Below, one piece after another: positions 1 to 8,137 of a DNA stretch of 10,231 bases. Both the position numbers and the translations under genes were made by a program. Origin of the DNA: Conoideocrella luteorostrata (Eukaryota > Ascomycota > Sordariomycetes > Hypocreales > Clavicipitaceae); NCBI GenBank assembly GCA_032433595.1, contig JASWJB010000619.1, positions 1 to 10,231 of the forward strand, given 5' to 3'. The notes under the pieces were generated by a model that saw only the letters and a list, made by a program, of their open reading frames with translations, was not told the DNA's origin and did not search any database. How positions within the stretch are numbered: the stretch's first letter is position 1; every line of letters begins with the position of its first letter.

Positions 1-83
1 GCCCCCCCCCCCCCCCCCCTCCCCCGTCCCTCCGTCCCTCCATACTAGTATTGTAGAATAGTTAGTTAGTTACCAGCTACGGC

Positions 84-97
84 ACGGAGTACTCCGT
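84..97. repeat. Perfect 14-bp palindrome ACGGAGTACTCCGT
   Basis: Two octamers, ACGGAGTA and TACTCCGT, overlap by their shared TA to make an exact palindrome. It is one member of the dispersed octamer family in this window. Confidence 0.9.
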
Positions 98-215
98 AGG
101 TATCCTCGTCCCAAGAAGGTAAGCCTCGCTCGGTCGTCGCCAGCCAAAGCCACTCTTTACTCCTTCCTCCGTACATTTATTTATACTTATACAATAAGTA
201 GAGCCAAAGCTAGCA

Positions 216-247
216 CACAGCACAGTACAGCACAGCACAGCACAGCA
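216..247. repeat. CACAG pentanucleotide repeat
   Basis: About six CACAG-type units occur with one TACAG variant. Confidence 0.85.
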
Positions 248-301
248 TAGTCCTGCACAGCCCTACCTTCTTATGCTCACTTGAGCCTCACTCGCTCGCT
301 C

Positions 302-311
302 TACTCCGTAG
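302..311. repeat. TACTCCGTAG copy of the dispersed octamer
   Basis: These ten bases exactly repeat 90-99 in direct orientation, about 212 bases away. Confidence 0.85.
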
Positions 312-340
312 TGCGTCCAGGGGCTGGGCTGACCGAACTG

Positions 341-403
341 ACAGACGGACAGACGGACGACGGACAGACAGACGACGGACGGACAGACAGACAGACAGAC
401 AGA
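341..403. repeat. GACA/GACG compound microsatellite
   Basis: ACAGACGGAC-type units grade into a clean run of about five GACA units at the right end. Confidence 0.9.
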
Positions 404-775
404 TAACCGATACAGGGGCTAGCTGAGATGCTTTAATTAGTGAGACGGAAGGGGAAGCAGCACAGTTTAACTAGGTAACTAGCATTTGCATCTGGCAGAT
501 CCTGAGGTAGGCACCGCCGCCGCCGTCTCAAAGAGGGATGGCACTAGCGAATTACCTAGTCAGTTAATAACCAAGACAGCAGCCCAGCACCGCCGTCCCT
601 GACTTGCTCAGATTTCCTCAGCGGCGAATCTGCAATCCATGCCGAGGGAGGAAGACCTTTCCCATCTCTTCTTCGCCGCTCCGTCCTGTCCGTCGTCACG
701 GGCACACAGAAGGGGAGGGTATCACGACGACACGACACCATACGCCACGACAAGCCACGACACGCTGAGCATGTG

Positions 776-848
776 CACACGCTCACGCTCACACTCACAC
801 TCACACTCACACTCACGCTCACACTCGTACATCATACACACTCACACG
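776..848. repeat. CACACT/CACGCT repeat
   Basis: An AC/TC-rich tract of six-base units, mostly CACACT with CACGCT variants, is interrupted by CGTACATCAT near its right end. Confidence 0.9.
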
Positions 849-1045
849 CGCGCGAGTGAGAGAGCCCGGCCGAGACAAACCTAGGCGGGTAGCTGGCTCA
901 CAAGTCCGCCCTGCGACGCCGTCCGTCGACATCGCAACTCCGTGGCGTTTCAAAATCCAACCATTGGTGAAGAATCCGTACCGCCTCAAAAGTAGCCCAC
1001 AAAGACATCGTATTGGACATCATCGCCAACAACAACATCAATATA

Positions 1046-1160
1046 CCCTCCTCCCTCCCCCCTCCCCTCCTCTCCTCTCCTCTTCTCTCCGCCCCTTCAT
1101 TGATTCACTCATTCACTCACTCACTCACTCACTCACTCACTCACTCGCTCACTCGCTCAC
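1046..1160 (+). repeat. Pyrimidine tract and CACT repeat in the DUF7053 leader
   Basis: An uninterrupted run of C and T (1046-1090) is followed by ATTCACTCA and then about ten CACT units, the last ones with CGCT variants, ending 14 bases before the ATG. The CT tract fits a fungal core-promoter CT box; the CACT run would be in the 5' UTR (inference). Confidence 0.85.
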
Positions 1161-1174
1161 CCATCCCACTCATC

Positions 1175-2047
1175 ATGTCAAAACGAACCCTCTTCACCAG
1201 TACGACCCCCCTCCCGCGCGGACTCTCCCGCGAAGCTGCCATTGCCTTCCTCCACGACCACGTCCAGATGATCGATCTCAACCCGCTCATCAAGGAGCGA
1301 CATCGCATCCCGCCGCCGCCGCACTCGCCAGACGAGGAACTCGGGTGCATATGGTACTCCCTCACCGACAAGGTGTCCTACCTGCCCGGCGGGCTGGCCT
1401 CGAGCGAAATTACCTATACTTGCGCGTTCCACGACCTGTCCCGCGGCTTGCAGACGCATTGCTACGCGCCCATGGGGGTAGAGACGCGCTCCAAGTGGTC
1501 TATCGGGGGGTCCATGCCCGGCGAGCCCTCCGAGCCGGTGGAGCTGGGTCTCGGGGCCCCGACCTCGGGCTTGTATCTAAGGGAGGACGTGGATCTGCGG
1601 TGTAACATTCTCATGGCGGGCTTCGTCAAGAAGACTATCAAGAAGAGCCATTCTACCCTGGTGGATCGCCTGTCCGAGGTTGCGAGGAGCCAGGCTGGTG
1701 CATCGTCGTCCTCGTCCATGCCAAGTGGATATCAGCAGCAACGGCAGCAACAACAGCAGCAGCAGCAGCAGACAGCATCATCCCAGAGCAGCAGGAGTCA
1801 AAAACCACCGAGTTTGACCTTGCAAAACGACCGCCAGTCAACAAGCCATTCTAGACACGCGAGTAGTGGTAACCCCCCTGTCCATAGCCACCATCCGTCC
1901 GGGCCAAATCCATATACGGACAGGCCATTGCCGCCAACACCGCCTGTCGAGCTGGAGGACAAGGCATTACTGGCAGGACATGCACAACACGGATCACGGC
2001 ATCAGCCCCAGCCCCGGCCCCAGCCAACTACCGCCGAGCTTCAATGA
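1175..2047 (+). CDS. DUF7053 domain protein with polyglutamine, Ser/Pro/His-rich tail
   Basis: This is a complete single-exon gene of 290 residues. The start is the first ATG in the frame (A at -3); the frame is open 54 codons upstream, but only from a TTG and through repeat-encoded Ser-Leu-Thr-His. Residues 2-168 match, from memory, the fungal DUF7053 family, whose function is unknown. Recognisable family features are the N-terminal KRTLFTSTTPLP, the IDLNPLIKERH segment (33-43), the WYSLTDKVSYLPGG block (60-73), the HDLSRGLQTHCYAP block (86-99) and the YLREDVDLRCN segment (134-144), followed by a basic FVKKTIKKSH helix. From about 173 the tail is low complexity: a serine run, polyglutamine at 187-199 interrupted by one Arg, then Ser/His/Pro-rich sequence including PLPPTPPVEL. 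No signal peptide or membrane segment is seen, so it is probably cytosolic or nuclear. It converges on the wall-protein gene. Family assignment is fairly sure; the role is not known. Confidence 0.85.
   Translation: MSKRTLFTSTTPLPRGLSREAAIAFLHDHVQMIDLNPLIKERHRIPPPPHSPDEELGCIWYSLTDKVSYLPGGLASSEITYTCAFHDLSRGLQTHCYAPMGVETRSKWSIGGSMPGEPSEPVELGLGAPTSGLYLREDVDLRCNILMAGFVKKTIKKSHSTLVDRLSEVARSQAGASSSSSMPSGYQQQRQQQQQQQQQTASSQSSRSQKPPSLTLQNDRQSTSHSRHASSGNPPVHSHHPSGPNPYTDRPLPPTPPVELEDKALLAGHAQHGSRHQPQPRPQPTTAELQ
1733..1771 (+). repeat. CAG/CAA tract coding polyglutamine
   Basis: Thirteen codons, mostly CAG with three CAA and one CGG, encode three Gln, one Arg and nine Gln (residues 187-199) in the tail of the DUF7053 protein. 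The six pure CAG codons at its 3' end make it a candidate for strain-to-strain length change. Confidence 0.9.
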
Positions 2048-2460
2048 CAGGCCGGCTTCCTTAACTCTGATACAGTCATAATATACCATAATCCCATAAT
2101 CTACCCACCAAGGAAGGGGCAAGGGGCATTCCAATTTAGATTCCAACTTAGGTTCCAAGGTGGACAACAAACAGTCACATCACACGCGTCCAGAGAGCAG
2201 CAGAAGATTTGATCAAAAGCTTTTTCCTAATCGTATCTACGACTAGGAAACTACCCAAGCACACGCACTCTCCTTTGGAACAGGAAAACCCCAATCACAC
2301 CCCCTGTGTCAATATGCAAATGGCTCCCAGCTCGAAGCATACCCCAGAAATCAGACATTATATAATCTATCCATTACACTCCGAAATTCAAGCCCAAGAA
2401 CAGAAGCGACTGAAACAACTTAATCTCAACCTTAGTTGTGCGAAAAATACATAGCCCTTC
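2048..2460. other. Shared 3' region of two convergent genes
   Basis: These 413 bases separate the stop codons of the DUF7053 gene (+) and the wall-protein gene (-). No credible ORF is present. AT-rich sequence with repeated ATAAT/CATAAT words at about 2076-2101 lies 30-55 bases after the + strand stop and may hold its polyadenylation signals. A TTATATAAT stretch near 2357-2365 could serve either strand's 3' end. No canonical AATAAA was identified with confidence. Confidence 0.5.
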
Positions 2461-3130
2461 TTACAGGGCAAAGACGCCAACAAGACCGGCCGCAGCCATG
2501 GCAAAGCTGTAAGCGACAGAGCGGCCCTCAGCAGCACCGACGACGACTGGACCGGTAGGGCTACCAGTTCTGTAAGGGGCGTTGCCGTTGTTGCCGTTGT
2601 TGCCGTTGTTTCCATTGCCATTGTTTCCATTGTTGCCGTTGCGGTTGTCGCCGTTGTTGCCGTTGCCATTGTTGCCGTTGTTGCCATTGTTGCCGTTGTT
2701 ACCATTGTTGGCAGGGCTGGTGGGCTTGATGGGTTGACCAGGATGGAACTTCTTAGTCTATTTTCACGATGCATTAGCCATTTTTGTTTGTTTTTGTCAA
2801 TTCAACCCAACCCTCCCGGCATATAGAACAAGCCAAGCTGCAGTAATATCATACCTCGGTGATGGTGCATGGGCAATCAGTGATAGTCAGAGTAGTAGGC
2901 TTGGTCACCGTGTAGGTCTTGGAGCCAATGCACACGGTCGTCGGGGCCGGGCAGTACGTTGTGTACGCAGTAACCACCTTGGTCACGACCGTCTCGTTGC
3001 TAGGAGCAGACGACGTCATCATGGTCGCCATGGAGGAGGGCGGCATGGTGGAAGCTGGTGCGGAAGACGTGTCGGTGTTGCCGAAAGCAATGCCAGCGAG
3101 GGCAGCAATGACGATAGCCTGGAACTGCAT
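2461..3130 (-). CDS. Secreted GPI-type cell-wall protein, CCG-6/Mmc-like, with NNG repeat
   Basis: Two exons, 3130-2855 and 2757-2461, join in phase 0 to give 190 residues. The ATG has a good context (AAA before it). Residues 1-17 form a signal peptide with a likely cleavage after AFG. A Ser/Thr-rich linker follows with one N-glycosylation sequon (N45-E-T), then a small four-cysteine module (C60, C67, C86, C88) with [14 protein letters not shown] and [17 protein letters not shown]. This Thr/Val-rich, cysteine-paired pattern resembles the clock-controlled CCG-6 and Mmc GPI wall proteins of filamentous fungi. Residues 109-151 are Asn-Asn-Gly repeats. The C-terminus ends in a short hydrophobic tail ([15 protein letters not shown]) after a small-residue stretch GAAEG at 166-170, the likely GPI attachment region. 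The protein should sit in the wall or outer membrane face. The alternative acceptor six bases downstream of the chosen one would only delete Thr-Lys. The function beyond wall structure is not shown by the sequence. Confidence 0.85.
2581..2709 (-). repeat. Imperfect NNG codon repeat (GTTGCC-type on + strand)
   Basis: About 43 codons consist of AAC/AAT-AAC/AAT-GGC/GGT/GGA triplets. There are five NNG units, an NG, NNG, a degenerate DNR-NG, two NNG, NG and three NNG. The synonymous alternation of AAC/AAT and the degenerate unit break perfect repetition. It lies between the cysteine module and the GPI signal, where it would act as a flexible hydrophilic stalk (inference). Confidence 0.9.
2758..2854 (-). 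other. Spliceosomal intron in the wall-protein gene
   Basis: This 97-nt intron has donor GTATGA directly after the Glu codon (GAG), a branch point GGCTAATG and acceptor AATAG about 15 bases later. Removal is needed because exon 1 runs into TGA one codon after the donor, and splicing restores phase 0 into the repeat exon. A second possible acceptor (ending TAAG, six bases downstream) keeps the frame but is weaker. Confidence 0.85.
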
Positions 3131-3522
3131 TTTGATGTTGGGTGGAAGGGGGGGTGATTAGAACGAAAGACTACGGGGTAATTAGTTATTAGGTAGAAGT
3201 GGTGGCTTTGATCAAAAAGATTGATGGAGAAGCGAGTGTGAGGGTGTACTGAACGAGAGTAGTTGGCTGGAGAGTAAGGGAAAGAAGCTGTAGTTGGAGG
3301 AAGATGTGTCTGCTTTTTATGTCTGGCCGGAGGGTGTATTCTCCAGACGCGGATCACGGCTTTTCGATCGATGCAGGGGGCACGGCACAGCAGACAGAGA
3401 GACAGACATGTTCGGAGAGGGGCAGAAGAACAACAAACACGCGACCAAAAAAACACACACAAAAAACAACAGATTTGATTCATAATACCAATGTGATCGA
3501 CACGTACAATACGTGCTAGCTA

Positions 3523-3559
3523 GACTGACTGACTGACTGACTGACTGACTGACTGACTG
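3523..3559. repeat. GACT tetranucleotide microsatellite
   Basis: There are nine perfect tandem GACT units plus one base. The tract lies about 390 bases upstream of the wall-protein start codon and is preceded by TAGCTA. Confidence 0.95.
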
Positions 3560-3590
3560 GAACACCTCTGTTCGGCATGGCGCGATGGAG

Positions 3591-3615
3591 AAGAAGAAGA
3601 AGCAGCAGCAGCAGC
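3591..3615. repeat. AAG/CAG compound trinucleotide repeat
   Basis: Four AAG-type units run straight into about four CAG units, close to the GACT repeat. It is not in a supported coding frame. Confidence 0.85.
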
Positions 3616-4401
3616 CGGAAGTGCCAGACAAGTTTGACTCGTAAAAACACCACGAAACAGCACGAAACACCCAAGCCGAGAGAAGCTAAGCTGACAGACA
3701 GGTCCGGGACTTCGCCCAACAGAGTAGTAGGTGTCATGCACGAGTGAAAACCAGACTGAGCAATTTTTTTTTTTCGCCAGCCAATCAACTTTCCTGCCTC
3801 GCCCATGGCTAAGAATGAATAACAAGCTGCTCGACATTGTGTGTGCCTGCTTTACATTCCAGCACAACGCTTCCAAGGGCGGAATGGTTCTGCCTTGCGT
3901 CGTCGAGCTTATTTAGCGCACAGGGACTGGAGACGGCACCAGCAAAGACAAAAAACCGGTGGTGCCTCGCGTCTCGTGCCAAACTCTGCTGGCTGGCCCT
4001 GGCAACTAGACATGCGCATTCTTTGTGTGAAAATTCAAGGTTTTGACCAGATTTGCTAATCTTAAAAGTGCAGCTTTCGCCTGTGATTTTGTTTTGATCG
4101 AGACCTTGCCGACTGAACCAACAATGCTGCTCGAACCACTCTAAACATTCTGCAGCCTGCTTCCCCGGTCAGTTTGTCTGCCAGTTGGCTGATTAAAGAA
4201 AAATCCATCGCGGGGAAGCAATGTCGAAACAGCGTCTTGTCCAACCAGCCCCAATGCTCCTCCTTGTTACTCTTCCTTGTGGCTTGTGGGCCGGGGTTGT
4301 CTTACAGGCAACAAAACTCACAAACATGTGGCAGACCTGCTAGTCCACAGTCCATTCATTAATCGTCCCTTATCATTGGTAGAATCTGGGGAGTTCGTTG
4401 C

Positions 4402-4409
4402 ACGGAGTA
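4402..4409. repeat. ACGGAGTA copy of the dispersed octamer
   Basis: A single exact copy in the 2.4-kb gene-free stretch between the wall-protein and RGS genes. Confidence 0.85.
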
Positions 4410-4760
4410 AAATATAGAGTAGTTATTGACAGGCACGAGTAGATACAGCCAAGCCGACAGGAAGCAGGGTCCCGTACTTTGCCTGGATTTGGACCGCCTA
4501 TGACACCAGTTGAGATCCTCCAGAGTAGCAAAGTCATGTTCTCGGCAAGCAGGACTGGGCGGTGGGCTGGTCCAAACATTGAAGGCAACTGACCACCGTT
4601 CGACCAACCCGGCCCCAGACCTCCTCCACCCCCCTCTACTGCTGAAAGCCTTCTTGGTTCCGCTAGCCACCGTCGGTCTATTCAAGCCAACAATTTCATG
4701 CCGGAGCCTACATGGGCTGCTTGATTACTCCCTCGCGGGTCTGTGACGGGAATTCGTCAT

Positions 4761-4793
4761 CGCTCAGCTTCCGCTCAACTTCCGCTCAACTTC
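4761..4793. repeat. Three tandem 11-bp repeats (CGCTCAACTTC)
   Basis: Three head-to-tail copies of CGCTCARCTTC are seen; the first has G and the other two have A at position 7. The period of 11 is close to one helical turn, which could place repeated factor sites on one face of the DNA, but no known site is recognised. It lies about 770 bases beyond the RGS stop codon and 1.6 kb upstream of the wall-protein start. Confidence 0.8.
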
Positions 4794-5564
4794 TCGCCTC
4801 CTTGCCTCCTCGCCCGAAGCGCTCAAACCGTACCGAGTAGTACAGGTAGGGTGCTGATGCACCAAACAGGTTAGTGGTCGTCTGGGTCTCACTCTGACCG
4901 CAATTGGACCGACACATCCCAAAACGCAATATCAGCACATGCCATCCATTTGCACCATAATCATCGAATAGGTGACATGCTCCTCTATGCTGGTTTTCCC
5001 CCTAACGCCGTCTTCATTTCCAATTAAGACACAAAGACACAGCAAACAAAGCGATTCGGCCCATCACAGGCGTCGCACGCAAGAAATTTGAGAGAGAAGG
5101 CATTCAAGGGAAAAGAAAAACAGAAAACAGGAACAACACTGGTGCGGTCTACCCAGTGAAAGTCTGAGTCCCGATGCCGGTTTTCACTGCACCATTATAT
5201 GTGTGCTTGTGTGTGCTGATATTTTGAGGAGATAGCAAATGATACCAAAAGGTATGGAATTTCGAAATGACGCAAAAACACCGGTTGATGCAGAGGTATA
5301 AGGTCTCGAATCTAGAACGTCTCATAATAACAAAAAAAAAAATTATGACCACATAAAAGTTGAAAATGGACAGCCGCCTCGTTACACGGTGGGACAATGC
5401 TGTTTGCGGATATAGCAAGCGTGCAAGAAAGTTAATTCGATGGGGGCGCGTGAGCCATGCGCGTAGCCCGCCCCAAGTCTTCAAGTCTGCCGACCACGTC
5501 GCTATCGCTTGCGAGGCATCGTGATAAAAAAGTTGTTGAAAGTGGGGCGTGGGAACATCACTCA

Positions 5565-8137
5565 TTATTTACGGCCAGAACGACTTAGGCTCCGCTCGGG
5601 GGCGCGGGCCGACGAGTCCAGATCGTAGTTCCGTAATTGTTGCTCGTACTTGGTGTTTCGAAGAAATTTTGGTACCGAGTCCTGCACACATGAAACGTAC
5701 GTCAGCGCTGTTTGCGGTTTGTTGATTCTCAACTGCGTCTCGTCTCCAACGAAAATGGCAACGAGGGTCACGGGCAGGGGGAGAAGGGAGAAATTGAAGA
5801 TAGAGCAGGACTTACGCTGGCCATCAGCTTGAAAACTGCATTTTGCGCATCCTCGAACAGAGCAGTGACTTCCTGCAGCGTTTCAATCATGGTGTTGTCT
5901 TGACCCACGGCCTTGGTCATCCGTGTAGCCAGACTATTACGGAGTTGGTGATCGATATTGAGCTCACAGGGCGATCCCGGAGCCAGAAACGCGTTGTAGA
6001 TGCCATACGCTTGAGCCATGATTTCCTTGATGGTATCCATAGAGCTTGCATTTGGTGCTTTTTGTGCCTGGCGGATGGCGGTCTTGCAGCTCCGTACAAA
6101 CTCGCCAACATCCTTGTAAAATGACAGATTCTCTTCGCAATGCGTCTCTCGCAGATTCTCTCTAAACAGAAGACGGAGTGCCGCGTCATTTAGAATCTTC
6201 TCTAGTCTCTGAGTGTTGGAATCCCTCGTGATACCATTTCGTTGGGATCCTGTACCATTTTCGCTCTCTGACGCACGACCCCTCGAACCACTACCGATAA
6301 TAAGGTCCTTTCCACGAGCCGTAAGTTGATAAATGGCGTGTTTCGTGGGTTGAAACAGGTTGTATCCCGTATTTTGTGACATAAACGTCCGGTCTTGTAC
6401 GACAGGCTCCATGAGGTCGTATTCGACAAACAGTGACGCAATTTCGATGGTTTCGCGACGGTCAACAATTGTGGAGCAATCCATCAACCAATCTGTGGCG
6501 GCTTTGCCGGTAAATGTATCCCTGTACGTCTTGCCGTTCACTTTGCGCTCAGCAGCCATCTTGACACCAGTCAGGCCATCCCTGTAGTCGTGCAACGAGT
6601 CCGAGTCTGCAGCAGTGACGCTGGCCTTTACGTTTCGGCCATCCGTACCAACAAACCGGCGGAAAATGACCTCGATGGTACCCCAGTCGTGCAGAAGCTT
6701 GTCTGTTTGCTGATCACGCTCTAAAATGACAAGCTGGGCTGAGTTCATGCTTGCCAGTTCAGCCACTTGTTTTTGTTGTATGCCATTCCGGGAACAGAAC
6801 CGGTCCAACACAGTAATGCCCTTCGAGGTTAATTGCCAGACGGAGCCCTTCATGTTGTAATTCTGCTGGTATTTGCCGTCTGCAGACTCGATAAACCGGG
6901 CCTCCACAAACCGTTGGCATATGGATCTCGCCATATCCTTGGCCATGGAAAAAGTTGTCGTTGTCGTGGTGGTAACAATCCTTGAAGGGTCTTTGGGGTC
7001 TGGCATTCTGTTGGATTGAGAGAATTTCAACGAACCCAAGTTGTTGATCGCATCTTCAGAAAGAAACGTATATTCAACTTTTGATAACCGCACCCGATGT
7101 GCAGAGAGCGGTAGCAGACTGACAATCAAAGTTGCAAACAGGTCCTTGAAGTCCTGAAGTTTCACAATGTTAGCACATGAACTGAACGTGAAGCAACTCA
7201 TGTCCAGCTTATTCACTGATGTCTGCGAGAGTAGTATATCCCTGAAAGATACAGTGTGTTTGTGTGTGAAACATGTTCCACTCTGTAGCAAACCGATTTG
7301 GTGACATTGCCTTTCTCTCCGGCGGCAATTCGTCTTCAGGCTCACTCGAACTCCCTCTATTGACCCCCAACGTGGTGGCGTTGAGATTGCGGGGTGAAAG
7401 TGCAAGTTTCAACCTTTCCGATAAAAGCAGGGACAGCACCTATGCCAAGGCGTATGTATAGGTTTGACGGGAGAGGAATGCAGGAACAGTAACATATCAC
7501 CTGAGAGCCAACTTACTCTTGTGAATGGTCGGTCATCGTCTGTCATGCGCAATAGGCGCGACGAAGTTTGATGCATCTTCTTGTCGAGGCCTAGCAACCT
7601 GACAGGCGGGGGGAGGCTTGGATCCGTGTCCGAGTATGGCTGTGATACTAATTGGTGAGCAGTCGGATTTACCACCTTGGTTTCGGCCCTTGAGGCGGTG
7701 CTTGGAGGAGCGTGGGTTGTTGAGTTCTTGAAGCCAGCAGTTTTGCTCGGGCTCGAAGGTTCCGAATTGGGGACCGAGGTAGAAGCCAGAGAAAGGCGGG
7801 CAAGTGCTGAACTAGACTGACGAGACCGAATGGCTGGCTCGGAGATGCTGGCAAAGGCGTTTTGGGTTCTATCCAAGACGGCGGCGGCTCGATTGAAAAG
7901 ACTGGTATTGGACCGCTGAGACTTGGAGATTGAACTTGCGGACGGTGAGCTAGAGTGTCGCTGGTGGTGAGAGGCGGGAAGTGAAGTGAGATCGGCCAGC
8001 GAGCGGTCTGACGTGGAGGATCGAGGTGTAGATGCGAAGTTCTTCAAGAGCGGGGCGTTTTGGGTGTGTTGATCCGTCCTGGAGTTTTGGTGAAGGGTGT
8101 CGGCGGCGTTCGGGGAACGATGCGACAGAGCGGCCAT
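5565..8137 (-). CDS. flbA: FlbA/Rgs1-type regulator of G-protein signalling (two DEP domains plus RGS)
   Basis: Three exons (8137-7517, 7153-5816, 5681-5565), all joined in phase 0, give 691 residues, close to the roughly 700 usual for FlbA/Rgs1/CAG8. The start is the first ATG in the frame, just after an acceptor-like CAG. Residues 1-200 are Ser-rich and probably disordered. After the conserved MTDDDRPFTR, a first DEP module spans about 208-335, with the family's LSEDAINNLGSLKFSQSNRM and a run of seven Thr (268-274). A second DEP lies at about 375-490. The RGS domain (about 520-662) keeps the Galpha-contact motifs CEENLSF (546-552), CELNID (603-608) and DSVPKFL (654-660), so it looks catalytically competent. 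The end PERSLSRS is also FlbA-like. Known orthologues act as GAPs for FadA/MagB-type Galpha at the membrane, damping growth signalling and allowing conidiation. No break or missing key residue was found. Confidence 0.93.
5682..5815 (-). other. Intron 2 of the RGS gene, 134 nt
   Basis: Donor GTAAGT follows ...LMAS; the branch point GCTGAC and acceptor GTGCAG precede DSVPKFL. Splicing rebuilds the conserved last helix of the RGS domain. Retention would replace that helix with about fifteen unrelated residues and a stop, and would probably destroy GAP activity (inference). Confidence 0.92.
7154..7516 (-). other. Intron 1 of the RGS gene, 363 nt
   Basis: The donor is GTAAGT immediately after the Arg codon that ends MTDDDRPFTR. 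The branch point GCTAAC and acceptor CTTCAG lie directly before the GAC of the first DEP domain. Splicing restores the expected family sequence ...PFTRDFKDLFATL. The intron is long for a filamentous fungus. Its length is divisible by three and it holds one in-frame stop (TGA at 7409-7411). Confidence 0.9.

Larger units (their letters stand above)
1..1174. other. Gene-free upstream region and leader of the DUF7053 gene
   Basis: I see no credible coding sequence on either strand in this stretch; the open frames are driven by microsatellites or start at non-ATG codons. It holds a C-run at the left edge, an ACGGAGTACTCCGT palindrome, CACAG, GACA/GACG and CACACT repeats, a 45-nt uninterrupted pyrimidine tract (1046-1090) and a CACT repeat that runs almost to the ATG at 1175. 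CT-rich tracts shortly before the start codon are common in fungal promoters near the transcription start, so transcription probably begins near or after 1000 (inference). No clear TATA box stands at a sensible distance; an AT-rich patch lies at 174-199. Confidence 0.7.
3131..5564. other. Gene-free 2.4 kb between wall-protein gene and RGS gene
   Basis: No convincing gene is seen. The right part (about 4800-5564) should hold the RGS gene's 3' UTR and terminator. The left part is upstream of the wall-protein gene, with a C-run on the minus strand at 3148-3154 just before its ATG. The stretch holds a GACT tetranucleotide repeat (3523-3559), an AAG/CAG trinucleotide patch (3591-3615), an A/T homopolymer around 3764-3774, one ACGGAGTA octamer (4402-4409) and a triple 11-bp repeat (4761-4793). 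Open frames of 60-138 codons occur but have no recognisable domain, mixed composition and no splice context. Confidence 0.6.

Noticed and set aside
639..884. Short plus-strand ORF ending in Ser-His repeats
   Set aside because: Its second half is only the CACACT microsatellite, and the rest has no family resemblance or good context.
856..1605. 249-codon plus-strand frame overlapping the DUF7053 start
   Set aside because: It opens at GTG, is rich in repeat-encoded Ser/His/Pro and then Arg, and is the shifted shadow of the DUF7053 gene.
2388..2774. 128-codon minus-strand frame full of Thr/Ala/Met over the NNG exon
   Set aside because: It is the frame-shifted reading of the NNG repeat; the spliced frame gives signal peptide, cysteine module and GPI tail.
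4120..4140. Possible tRNA B box (GGTTCGAGC on the minus strand)
   Set aside because: No matching A box, anticodon arm or acceptor stem could be drawn around it.
4359..4746. Overlapping ORFs on both strands between the wall-protein and RGS genes
   Set aside because: They have mixed composition, no conserved motif and no splice signals of note; they are best explained as chance frames.
5149..5565. 138-codon minus-strand ORF whose ATG overlaps the RGS stop codon (TAATG)
   Set aside because: It lies in the RGS 3' UTR, has no recognisable domain, and translational coupling of this kind is not expected in a eukaryotic nuclear mRNA.
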